Source of the DNA: an uncultured Eubacteriales bacterium
GTDB lineage: Bacteria; Bacillota; Clostridia; Oscillospirales; Butyricicoccaceae
NCBI GenBank assembly: GCA_905199135.1
Contig: CAJKFC010000072.1
Span: 1 to 9,053, forward strand
Direction of reading: 5' to 3'
Length of the DNA: 9,053 bases
Below, piece after piece: positions 1-5,493 of this stretch; position 1 is the stretch's first letter, and every line of letters begins with the position of its first letter. The position numbers and the translations under genes are program-made. The notes under the pieces are model-generated. The model was not told where the DNA came from and did no database searches. It saw only the letters and a list, made by a program, of their open reading frames with translations.

Positions 1-1
1 T

Positions 2-1054
2 GTAATCATTTTATTAATAACAGGTCTTTTATCCGGAAATATAGATAGCGGATTATTATGGGCTGTTTCTTTTATCCCTTTCCTCTTTATTTTGCCTTTG
101 ACATTGTTATTGACTTTCATCAACAATTACAGAAAACCTAAAAAGTTGAGGGAACTAATGCAGACGGTTTTGATGCGTTACGAATGGGATGGTCCTATCA
201 ATCAAACCGGACGGTTGCAGTTGGAATGCAGGAAGGACCATTTTCTGTTTAGAACGGAAGTTTTGCGGCAAATGAATCCCAAAGGGCGTAATGTGTCTTT
301 GATTTTCATATCCGTTCCTTTCTATGTACCGATAGAAAAGGAGCTGATACATGCCGAAGATATAATTGCTTATCTGAAAGGCAAGTCTCTTTTCGTGATT
401 GAGCCAGATATGGCTTGTTTGGGAATGTCGTTTAAAATGTTTCAGAAACTGGATTTGCGTGAAGATATTGATCAGTTGATTTATGTGATGAAACGTTTTT
501 CCCTTCGCCCCGGAACACTCTTCAAGGCGCAGGATATAACTTTGAAAGTTCCTGAAACACTGGAAATACAGGCACTATTCGTTTTCGGTCAAAAAATAGA
601 CCAAAGGTTTCTGAATTGGGCTAACCTGATGCTTGATGCCGGATTTGTGAGTGATAATATGAAAATTATGGCTGAACAAGCATCTCTGACTCTCCCTCAA
701 AAAGAATTGAAGAAAAGAGTAGAGGTGATTTTCCTGGAGTTTAATTTGTATTTCTCTAAAGAGACTGCATTAAATAATTATTTGATATTCCTTATACTGG
801 AAGAACAGGAAGAACGAAGGTCTGTTTTGGAGATTATACAATGTCTGGCCAGTCTCTATCAATCTTCCAGGCTGCCTCTGTTGCAAGAATATGATCTGTT
901 ATATAAAGCTAAAAGGGCATTGGATGAAACAGGAGAACAAAATTTCTGGACGGCAGACCCGCCTTTGACGGTCGATAATGTGGATACTTATATATTAACC
1001 TATTTGACCAGAAGGCTAGCTGACCTGATAGCTTCTCGAGAAAAGGATCAGTGA
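2..1054 (+). CDS. Membrane-anchored protein of unknown function (5' end outside window)
   Basis: The reading frame is open from the first bases of the window to the TGA at 1052-1054, giving about 350 visible residues, so the true start lies upstream. Two hydrophobic stretches open the visible part: about residues 1-10, then a strong segment from LLWAVSF to LLLTFI (positions 53-118). A basic NNYRKPKK turn follows, then a soluble, alternating hydrophobic/charged domain of about 300 residues with no motif I recognise. The C-terminal half looks largely helical and rich in Leu, Glu and Lys. A TTG at 92 can be read as a start but lies inside the second hydrophobic segment, so it is unlikely to be the start. 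Codon use is AT-richer than in the genes to the right, and no Shine-Dalgarno-rich clostridial style is visible. I do not recognise the family; a Bacteroidales-type hypothetical protein is my best guess. Confidence 0.75.
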   Translation, partial: VIILLITGLLSGNIDSGLLWAVSFIPFLFILPLTLLLTFINNYRKPKKLRELMQTVLMRYEWDGPINQTGRLQLECRKDHFLFRTEVLRQMNPKGRNVSLIFISVPFYVPIEKELIHAEDIIAYLKGKSLFVIEPDMACLGMSFKMFQKLDLREDIDQLIYVMKRFSLRPGTLFKAQDITLKVPETLEIQALFVFGQKIDQRFLNWANLMLDAGFVSDNMKIMAEQASLTLPQKELKKRVEVIFLEFNLYFSKETALNNYLIFLILEEQEERRSVLEIIQCLASLYQSSRLPLLQEYDLLYKAKRALDETGEQNFWTADPPLTVDNVDTYILTYLTRRLADLIASREKDQ

Positions 1055-1077
1055 TCGATCATCCCTTTGTAACAGAT

Positions 1078-1115
1078 GCGTCAAAAAATGACGTAAATGT
1101 TGCATTTTTATTAAA
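1078..1115 (+). terminator. Possible weak terminator after the left-edge gene
   Basis: A short inverted repeat, CGTCA-AAAAA-TGACG (1079-1093), lies 24 bases after the stop codon. A T-rich stretch (CATTTTTATT, 1103-1112) follows about 10 bases later. The stem is only 5 bp and the T-tract is not adjacent, so this is a weak candidate; it could equally be a small operator. Confidence 0.2.
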
Positions 1116-1120
1116 CCTCT

Positions 1121-1281
1121 ATGAATTAAGCGCATAATTACAAATAATTGGCGAGTTCGTGCTTTTTGTGCTATTGGAATCGCTTTGATGCATATCCTTG
1201 CTAATATTTCTCCTACTCCTCATTTACACAATATAACTCCTGTTATTGAGTGGTTTACAAACTTTGTTTTTCTATTTTTTA
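1121..1281 (+). pseudogene. Truncated acyltransferase-3-like membrane protein fragment with an early frameshift
   Basis: The frame running 1125-1313 encodes NNWRVRAFCAIGIALMHILAN and then TNFVFLFF. This resembles the first transmembrane segment and the start of the second in acyltransferase-3 membrane proteins (family pattern: LRA.A.IGI.LMH). The only nearby ATG, at 1121, is out of frame and stops at codon 3 (ATG AAT TAA). Removing one T at 1125/1126 would restore a plausible start, MNKRIITNNWRVRAF. The family-like pattern ends at about 1272-1281. The frame then crosses into the antisense of the next gene and stops at 1311, so at least 250 residues of a normal acyltransferase are missing. Family members usually O-acylate surface sugars at the membrane. 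The fragment is non-functional as seen. The recognition rests on about 50 residues and is moderately secure. Confidence 0.5.
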
Positions 1282-2514
1282 TTCCTCTACAAGCACCTTG
1301 GGGTACATGGTGACCATGACCTCGATGGCCCTCCTCTGCTCGGTCTTTGTAACCTTGACTCTGAGGTTCTGATACTCGAACTCGTCGCCCTCCTCGGGGA
1401 TTCTGCCCAGAATGTCGACGACCCAGCCGCCCACCGTCGACGACTCAAACTCCTCGTCGATGGAAAATTCTTTCATTACCTTGTCTATGTTGGCGCTGCA
1501 CTGAACCTTATAGGTGTTGTCGGACACCTGCTCGATGTCCTCCATGACCTCGTCGTGCTCGTCCCATATCTCGCCCACCAGCTCTTCCAAAATGTCCTCC
1601 ATGGTGGCAAGACCCATCGTTCCGCCGTACTCGTCGGTGACTATGGCGAGGTGAGACTTTTTCTGCTGCAACAGGGTGAGCAGCTTGGAGATCTTCATAT
1701 TATATGTGGTGAACACCACAGGTTTTACAATGTCGTCTATGGATTTCTGACCGGTCATTACAAAGTTGTGGAAATCCTTTTCGTTTATGACGCCCAGGAT
1801 ATTGTCGATGGTATCGTCATATATGGGCAGTCTCGAATAGCCGCTCTCGGCAAAAACATTGGCGATTTCTTCCCTTTCGTCGCCCTTTTCCACAGCGACG
1901 ATGTCGATTCGGGGTGTGAGAATGTCCTTGACATCGAGGTCGTTGAACTCGATGGCCGAGCGTATCAGCTCGCACTCCTCCTCGCCTATGCCGCCGTCCT
2001 GGGCGGCAGCCTCCTCCACAAAGGTGATGAGCTCCTCTTCGGTTATGCCGCTGTCGTCAGAGGATTTGAAAATCTTTGAAAGCAGATTTTTCCACAGCTT
2101 GAATATATAGTTTACGGGGGTGAGCACCACGGTAAACGCCTTGAGCAGGGGCGCCGAAAACATGGCGAAGCTCTCGGGAGATTCCTTTGCCATGCTCTTG
2201 GGGGAGATTTCGCCGAAGATGAGGACGACCACAGTCATTATAGCGGTGGCAACGCTGACGCCCTTATCGCCCATCATCTTTATAAAGATGGCGGTGGCGA
2301 TGGAGGACGAAGCTATGTTGACTATGTTGTTGCCTATGAGTATTGTGGAGATCATTGTGTCAAAATCGTCGGAAAGCTCAAGAGCCAGCTTTGCCCTGGA
2401 GTTGCCTCCCGCGGCGAGATTTTTGACCTTTATTTTGTTCATCGTTGAAAAAGCCGTCTCGGTGGCGGAAAAATACGCCGACATTATTATTAAAAATACC
2501 AAAACAAATATCAT
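1279..2514 (-). CDS. CNNM/CorC (HlyC/CorC) family CBS-domain membrane protein
   Basis: 411 residues, a normal length for the family. An N-terminal CNNM (DUF21) membrane domain spans about 1-150. It has several hydrophobic helices and the family signatures SAYFSATETAFST (12-24), GNNIVNIASSS (61-71) and GEISPKSMAKESPESFA (101-117). A CBS pair follows (about 198-315), ending in VTDEYGGTMGLATMEDILEE, then a C-terminal CorC_HlyC domain (about 325-405). Relatives are integral membrane proteins linked to Mg2+/Co2+ efflux or tolerance; the label 'hemolysin' is historical. The CBS pair probably senses nucleotide/Mg2+. The ATG at 2514 is preceded by AAAAGGTAAGG (2523-2533), a moderate ribosome binding site, and sits below its own promoter. 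No terminator hairpin follows the TAA, which is unusual here and supports a break in the DNA just after the gene. Family assignment is firm; the ion transported is not known. Confidence 0.93.
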   Translation of the reverse strand: MIFVLVFLIIMSAYFSATETAFSTMNKIKVKNLAAGGNSRAKLALELSDDFDTMISTILIGNNIVNIASSSIATAIFIKMMGDKGVSVATAIMTVVVLIFGEISPKSMAKESPESFAMFSAPLLKAFTVVLTPVNYIFKLWKNLLSKIFKSSDDSGITEEELITFVEEAAAQDGGIGEEECELIRSAIEFNDLDVKDILTPRIDIVAVEKGDEREEIANVFAESGYSRLPIYDDTIDNILGVINEKDFHNFVMTGQKSIDDIVKPVVFTTYNMKISKLLTLLQQKKSHLAIVTDEYGGTMGLATMEDILEELVGEIWDEHDEVMEDIEQVSDNTYKVQCSANIDKVMKEFSIDEEFESSTVGGWVVDILGRIPEEGDEFEYQNLRVKVTKTEQRRAIEVMVTMYPKVLVEE

Positions 2515-2536
2515 TTATGTAACCTTACCTTTTCTT

Positions 2537-2565
2537 TATATAATTGTGTGTTTAAAGTCTCTCAA
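2537..2565 (-). promoter_or_regulatory. Sigma-A-like promoter of the CNNM/CorC gene
   Basis: On the minus strand a TTGAGA -35 (2560-2565) and a TATATA -10 (2537-2542) are separated by exactly 17 bp. The predicted start, near 2530, gives a leader of about 16 bases that begins at the AAGGTAAGG ribosome binding site. The boxes are good but not perfect matches. Confidence 0.45.
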
Positions 2566-2674
2566 AAAGGCATCATATCAAAAGCCTCACGCCCCGTCTC
2601 CGTCTTTTAAAAACGCAAAAAAAGCCCGAAAACGCATTAGCCGACAAAATCAGCCGTTTCCGAGCAAAATATTC

Positions 2675-2788
2675 AGATAAAAAGACAGCAAAACAAGACG
2701 CCTTCAAAGCGCCTCTATTCAAATCACATATACTGTACGGATTAGGAGGCTCGTCGCCCAAGAGTTTTCACCTCGTTTCAATATTATG
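2675..2788 (-). ncRNA. Candidate structured leader or small RNA upstream of the CNNM/CorC gene
   Basis: A near-consensus promoter predicts a transcript starting near 2787 and ending at the weak terminator near 2690, about 100 nt. Three segments can pair in mutually exclusive ways: CGAGG (2771-2775) with CCTCC (2745-2749); GCCTC (2746-2750) with GAGGC (2711-2715); and GAGGCGC with GCGTCTT (the terminator). This is the layout of an attenuator. There are also tiny reading frames: GTG at 2771 (MKTLGRRAS, stop TAA 2742-2744) and TTG at 2761, which has GAGGTG 7 bases upstream and starts MGDEPPNPYSIC (62 codons). I do not recognise a known riboswitch, 6S, SRP or tmRNA signature. Alternatives are a free small RNA, or a real short protein from the TTG start. 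Confidence 0.4.
2689..2716 (-). terminator. Weak intrinsic terminator/attenuator on the minus strand
   Basis: Read on the minus strand, GAGGCGC (2709-2715) and GCGTCTT (2695-2701) pair through about 7 bp with two G-U pairs around a 7-base loop. TTGTTTT follows. It ends the short transcript predicted from the promoter at 2795-2823. Its 5' arm can instead pair with GCCTC upstream, which would make it conditional. Confidence 0.4.
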
Positions 2789-2794
2789 ACATAT

Positions 2795-2823
2795 ATTATA
2801 TCACATGGCGGCGCCGATGTAAA
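2795..2823 (-). promoter_or_regulatory. Strong sigma-A-like promoter, minus strand
   Basis: TTTACA (-35, 2818-2823) and a perfect TATAAT (-10, 2795-2800) are separated by 17 bp on the minus strand. This is the best promoter match in the window. It faces the CNNM/CorC gene, whose start is 280 bases away, and it lies back-to-back with the HAD gene promoter. Confidence 0.6.
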
Positions 2824-2839
2824 GAAAAATTTCACGCTC

Positions 2840-2868
2840 TTGCCAAAGGTCGAAAAATGTGGTAATTT
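2840..2868 (+). promoter_or_regulatory. Promoter positioned for leaderless transcription of the HAD gene
   Basis: TTGCCA (2840-2845), 17 bp, then TAATTT (2863-2868). Six bases (TATATT) separate the -10 from the ATG at 2875, so the expected transcription start is the A of the start codon. The same six bases leave no room for a Shine-Dalgarno sequence, and none is seen. Confidence 0.45.
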
Positions 2869-2874
2869 TATATT

Positions 2875-3555
2875 ATGAAAAAGACTGTATTTTTTGATTT
2901 TGACGGCACCCTAACGAGGGCGCCGAAGATCTGGAGCGTCTGCGCCCAGAGATCTCTCCTTGAGAGCGGAATAGATGTGGACACAGAGCTTGTCCGCCGC
3001 TACACACGCCGCATCTACCCCTGGGACAGGTTTTACATGGACAACCGAGGCCTTACGGGGGATAATTTCTGGAAATATGTGGAAAATAATTTCATTCGTG
3101 GGTTTGCCCGTATGGGTATCCCCCAAAAAAACGCCCGAAAGGCGGCAGGTCTCATAAGGGGACATATTCTGAACAGCGGAAACTATGAGCTGTTTCCCGA
3201 CGCCGTGCCCGCCCTAAAGCTCTGCCGTGAAAAGGGTCTCCCCTGCCACATTCTTTCAAACAACTACCCCGAGCTTGAAAAGGTGACGGAAGACCTCGGC
3301 ATAAGGGAGTATTTCGGAAAGATTTTCGTGTCGGGTCTCATGGGCTACGACAAGCCGAGAACCGAGATGTTTGAAATTGCGGCAAAGGAGACGGGCGGAA
3401 AGCCATACATCATAGGCGACAACCCCATCGCCGACATTGTCGGCGCCAAAAAGGCTGGTTTTTTCACGATTTTGGTCAGAAAAGACGACATAAACAACGC
3501 CGACTTTACCTGCGGCGGCCTTTTGGAAGCGGTAAACAGAATAATTGAGGACTGA
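2875..3555 (+). CDS. HAD-superfamily hydrolase (phosphatase-like)
   Basis: 226 residues with all four HAD motifs in order. Motif I is FFDFDGTLT, with nucleophile D8 and acid/base D10. Motif II is ILSNN, with S128. Motif III is YDKPRTEMF, with K160. Motif IV is IIGDNPIADIVGAKKAG, with D182 and D187. The helical insert between motifs I and II (about residues 15-105) is a C1-type cap, as in subfamily I enzymes such as phosphoglycolate phosphatase-like proteins. It should be a cytosolic Mg2+-dependent phosphatase acting on a small phosphorylated metabolite; the substrate cannot be read from the sequence. The start is secure because motif I begins at residue 5. No ribosome binding site precedes the ATG (see the leaderless promoter). 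A strong terminator follows directly, so it is transcribed alone. Confidence 0.92.
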   Translation: MKKTVFFDFDGTLTRAPKIWSVCAQRSLLESGIDVDTELVRRYTRRIYPWDRFYMDNRGLTGDNFWKYVENNFIRGFARMGIPQKNARKAAGLIRGHILNSGNYELFPDAVPALKLCREKGLPCHILSNNYPELEKVTEDLGIREYFGKIFVSGLMGYDKPRTEMFEIAAKETGGKPYIIGDNPIADIVGAKKAGFFTILVRKDDINNADFTCGGLLEAVNRIIED

Positions 3556-3556
3556 C

Positions 3557-3591
3557 ATTCCGCCCCATCGGGGCGGAATTGTTTTGTTTTT
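3557..3591 (+). terminator. Strong intrinsic terminator of the HAD gene
   Basis: ATTCCGCCCC (3557-3566) and GGGGCGGAAT (3570-3579) form a perfect 10-bp stem with a 3-base ATC loop. TTGTTTTGTTTTT follows. It begins two bases after the stop codon. Confidence 0.93.
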
Positions 3592-3621
3592 AAACCGCAC
3601 AGATTTTATATCCATCTTGCA

Positions 3622-3645
3622 CGGAACGACCGCCGTGTCGTTCCG
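3622..3645. repeat. REP-like palindrome, copy 1
   Basis: CGGAACGAC (3622-3630) and GTCGTTCCG (3637-3645) form a perfect 9-bp inverted repeat around a 6-base loop (CGCCGT). The same arms with a different 6-base loop recur at 3764-3785. The shape resembles short intergenic hairpin repeats common in gut clostridia (general knowledge, not a match). Confidence 0.6.
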
Positions 3646-3646
3646 C

Positions 3647-3687
3647 CGGCGGCGAGTGCCGCCGAACCCTATTTAATCTCTCGGGGT
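3647..3687 (+). repeat. Dispersed repeat, left copy (palindrome plus AATCTCTCGGGGT)
   Basis: A perfect 7-bp palindrome, CGGCGGC-GAGT-GCCGCCG (3647-3664), is followed after 10 bases by AATCTCTCGGGGT (3675-3687). The same two modules, in the same order but on the opposite strand, occur at 9000-9051 with a 21-base spacer. Noncoding. Confidence 0.65.
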
Positions 3688-3710
3688 CCCCATTGACTTT
3701 GTCAATGGGG
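3688..3710. repeat. Perfect 10-bp hairpin in the intergenic repeat cluster
   Basis: CCCCATTGAC and GTCAATGGGG flank a TTT loop. No T-tract follows on either strand, so it is not a terminator. It directly adjoins the dispersed repeat module and may be part of the same element, although the right-hand copy does not carry it. Confidence 0.55.
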
Positions 3711-3763
3711 TAATGGGCATTTCAGCCGTTCCTTACACAAAGCTTAAAACCTGCACCTCGTAG

Positions 3764-3785
3764 GGAACGACCTATGTGTCGTTCC
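3764..3785. repeat. REP-like palindrome, copy 2
   Basis: GGAACGAC and GTCGTTCC around a 6-base CTATGT loop. The arms are identical to those of the copy at 3622-3645, and it is 133 bases downstream of that copy. The preceding bases (CTCGTAG) differ from those of copy 1. The rest of 3786-3890 shows no gene and no further structure I can support. Confidence 0.6.
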
Positions 3786-3890
3786 GACTTTTGTCTCACC
3801 ATTCTCCGTAAAAATCTTGCTCGCCGCCGTGTCGGGCGTTCGCCCTCCGTCTTTTAATTGTGCTCCTCTGTTTTTCGCTCTCTGCAAAAC

Positions 3891-3921
3891 AAAAACCACC
3901 CGTACAGCGGGTGGTTTTTTA
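3891..3921 (-). terminator. Bidirectional terminator after the small two-gene unit
   Basis: ACCACCCG (3895-3902) and CGGGTGGT (3908-3915) form an 8-bp stem around TACAG, extended by flanking A and T runs. On the minus strand TTTTTGTTTT follows it, 40 bases beyond the stop of the small membrane protein gene. It also has a T run on the plus strand. Confidence 0.85.
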
Positions 3922-3961
3922 TTTTCCTCAAACATCTCTCCTATTGGCAAAGTCTTATCAT

Positions 3962-4258
3962 TTAACCGACAGATGTCCTGTAAAGTTTTGCCATCCACAG
4001 CCCTAAAGCGGCAAAGATCATAAGGAAAAATACAATTTCTATATATCTCCTGCGTCTTATAAAATAGATAGCGTTGCTCACGATACATATACAGTAAAGC
4101 CCCGAAACGAGATACGACAGGGGTTTTCTTCTTATAAAATCGGTCATAAACGACGCATACAGCAAAATGTTCATGACAACATTTGCTCTCATCCAATTCT
4201 TTTCTTCCGAAAGATACCTAAGGGCTTTAGATGCAAAATTCTTTATTTCGGAGAGCAT
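3962..4258 (-). CDS. Small three-helix membrane protein, unknown function
   Basis: 98 residues. A short amphipathic N-terminus (MLSEIKNFASKALRYLSEEK) is followed by three predicted membrane segments at about 25-41, 48-67 and 73-92. They are separated by basic loops, RRK (43-45) and RRRR (68-71), which would face the cytoplasm. The ATG has an excellent AGGAGGT ribosome binding site 6-7 bases upstream, placed inside the preceding gene, and its reading frame overlaps that gene by 16 bp. The two are therefore co-transcribed and probably translationally coupled. A terminator follows. No enzymatic motif is seen and I do not recognise the family. A partner, anchor or export helper for the secreted protein encoded upstream would fit, but this is inferred only from adjacency. 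Confidence 0.72.
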   Translation of the reverse strand: MLSEIKNFASKALRYLSEEKNWMRANVVMNILLYASFMTDFIRRKPLSYLVSGLYCICIVSNAIYFIRRRRYIEIVFFLMIFAALGLWMAKLYRTSVG

Positions 4259-4578
4259 AATACTACCTCCTGATAATCGGCAGAATACGCAATGACATTA
4301 TCAACACAATTTTTCACAAACTTTACAGGTATAGGAATCGTCATGCCATCATGTGGCAAATCGATATCCAATTCCCTAACATAATCATTCAAAGCCGCTT
4401 TTTGATCATTATTCATTACATCTAAATCAAATATAATTGCTCCTGCAACTTGACTGTTCTCATCAAATAAATCAATTTTGAAGTCTTCAAAACTAACCGG
4501 AGCGTTTGCCAAATCAAAAGCTGATGAAGAAGATGAGAACAGCAGAGATAGAATAATTATCCAAGGAAACAAACGCAC
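4243..4578 (-). CDS. Small secreted protein with signal peptide, unknown function
   Basis: 111 residues from a GTG start. An N-terminal signal peptide is clear: MRL, a hydrophobic core FPWIIILSLLF, then SSSSSA with a likely cleavage before F21. There is no lipobox cysteine, so it is not a lipoprotein. The mature part of about 91 residues is acidic at first (SFEDFKIDLFDEN) and contains two cysteines near the C-terminus (KNC and VLCSPK). I see no known domain. An in-frame TGA at 4588-4590 limits the start. The GTG at 4578 has only a weak GAAGAG ahead of it, but a good promoter lies 40 bases upstream. Base composition is markedly AT-richer than in the neighbouring genes, suggesting a separate origin. 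It overlaps the following membrane protein gene. Confidence 0.65.
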   Translation of the reverse strand: MRLFPWIIILSLLFSSSSSAFDLANAPVSFEDFKIDLFDENSQVAGAIIFDLDVMNNDQKAALNDYVRELDIDLPHDGMTIPIPVKFVKNCVDNVIAYSADYQEVVLCSPK

Positions 4579-4618
4579 AATTACTCTTCATACCGTTACA
4601 GCCGTAAATTATGATTAA

Positions 4619-4647
4619 ATTATACACCATATTCACAATAAAATCAA
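4619..4647 (-). promoter_or_regulatory. Promoter of the small secreted/membrane protein pair
   Basis: On the minus strand TTGATT (4642-4647), 17 bp, and a perfect TATAAT (4619-4624). The expected start near 4612 leaves a leader of about 35 bases before the GTG at 4578. Confidence 0.55.
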
Positions 4648-4746
4648 TACTGCTATTTCATTTTTAGTTAAATTGATTATTTTTAAAAGTTATTTTATTA
4701 AACTATACATTTTATTAACCAATTATGACAGTTAATTATAACAACA

Positions 4747-4762
4747 AATTTCAATTGAAATT
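4747..4762. other. Perfect 16-bp palindrome in an AT-rich intergenic region
   Basis: AATTTCAATTGAAATT is exactly self-complementary. It lies in very AT-rich DNA (about 4600-4800) between the small gene pair and the ECF gene terminator, about 100 bases upstream of the pair's promoter. It could be an operator. Chance is also plausible at this base composition. Confidence 0.3.
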
Positions 4763-4805
4763 AAGTAGTTTATTATACAATTTCTTCGTCACCTTTTCTG
4801 CAATA

Positions 4806-4833
4806 AAAAAGACCTGCTTTCGCAGGTCTTTTT
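4806..4833 (-). terminator. Intrinsic terminator of the four-gene operon
   Basis: GACCTGC (4811-4817) and GCAGGTC (4822-4828) around TTTC, extended by five flanking A/T pairs. On the minus strand the hairpin is followed by TTTTTTATT and sits just past the stop codon of the ECF S component gene. It would also terminate on the plus strand. Confidence 0.9.
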
Positions 4834-4835
4834 AT

Positions 4836-5429
4836 CTATCTATTTTTGAGCTTCAAGAGAGGTTTGCAGACGATGAGACCCACTATGCCGCCCGAAAGTA
4901 TTTCAAGAATACCGTTGAGGCTGGCGACGGTGGTGAGAATTACCGCAAAGCCTACTCCGAGATTGGAGAAGAACATAGCCAGGCACGAAAGCACCGTCAC
5001 AGTGTGGACAAGGGACGACACCACGGCCGAAACCACTATCGATGTGTTCTGATTTACTCCCTTTTTGGTGAGCAGCTCAAAAATAACGCCGCACAGGAAG
5101 CCCAAAAGTATCCTCATGCCGACCGCCATTATGAGGGAAGCTATGGCGTTGCCGCCCACCGACGACGCGAGAAACGGCGAAAAAGCCATGTCCACAGGGC
5201 TTGCCGCCGCCGTTGTCGCCTTGATGACGCTGCATATGCCGAAAACTCCGCCCAAAACGGCTCCGCCCTTTTTGCCTGTGAGGATTGCGCCCACTATGAC
5301 AGGTATGTGGAGCACCGTGATGGATACGGGGGGAATCATGATGAATCCCAGCGGCGTAAAGGTCAGAATGACCTCGATGGCTGTCAGCAGAGCGAGCTGA
5401 GTCAGCATAAGTGTTTTGTTGTTTTTCAT
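4836..5429 (-). CDS. ECF transporter S component, PanT-like (predicted pantothenate uptake)
   Basis: 197 residues, the usual size of an energy-coupling-factor substrate-binding (S) subunit, with about six hydrophobic helices. The first helix carries an AxxxA pattern (A13-A17), which in S components contacts the shared EcfT subunit. The loop after it, ISVTVLHIPVIVGA-like (VSITVLHIPVIVGAILTG here) with KKGGAVLGGVFG, is typical of the PanT/related S-component group. The protein would bind a vitamin outside the cell and release it inside when docked to EcfAAT, which is not encoded here and is presumably elsewhere. Adjacency to a CoaX-like gene makes pantothenate the most likely ligand (inference). 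The ATG is preceded by AAGGAGG with a 4-base spacer. It lies 64 bases after the CoaX-like gene and is last in the operon. Confidence 0.82.
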   Translation of the reverse strand: MKNNKTLMLTQLALLTAIEVILTFTPLGFIMIPPVSITVLHIPVIVGAILTGKKGGAVLGGVFGICSVIKATTAAASPVDMAFSPFLASSVGGNAIASLIMAVGMRILLGFLCGVIFELLTKKGVNQNTSIVVSAVVSSLVHTVTVLSCLAMFFSNLGVGFAVILTTVASLNGILEILSGGIVGLIVCKPLLKLKNR

Positions 5430-5493
5430 TTTTCCTCCTTGCTGCCGTTCCCTTTGGGATACAGCGCATAAAATATTTATGTAAAGCCGAGGC

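Noticed and set aside
1246..2079. 277-codon plus-strand frame opposite the CNNM/CorC gene
   Set aside because: It is the antisense of a gene with clear family motifs. Its His/Leu/Gly/Val-rich composition is typical of a shadow frame.
3688..3710. Terminator reading of the perfect CCCCATTGAC hairpin
   Set aside because: No T-tract follows on either strand, and the HAD gene already has a strong terminator 100 bases earlier.
3622..3785. CRISPR array
   Set aside because: There are only two short palindromes with unequal context, no regular repeat-spacer period and no cas genes.
3744..4196. 150-codon minus-strand frame across the intergenic repeats
   Set aside because: It crosses a strong terminator and a repeat palindrome, overlaps the better-supported small membrane protein gene in another frame, and has no sensible composition or ribosome binding site.
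5430..5493. Riboswitch before the ECF S component gene
   Set aside because: The 64-base gap holds only the ribosome binding site and very short inverted repeats (TCCC-AAA-GGGA); too small for a vitamin riboswitch.
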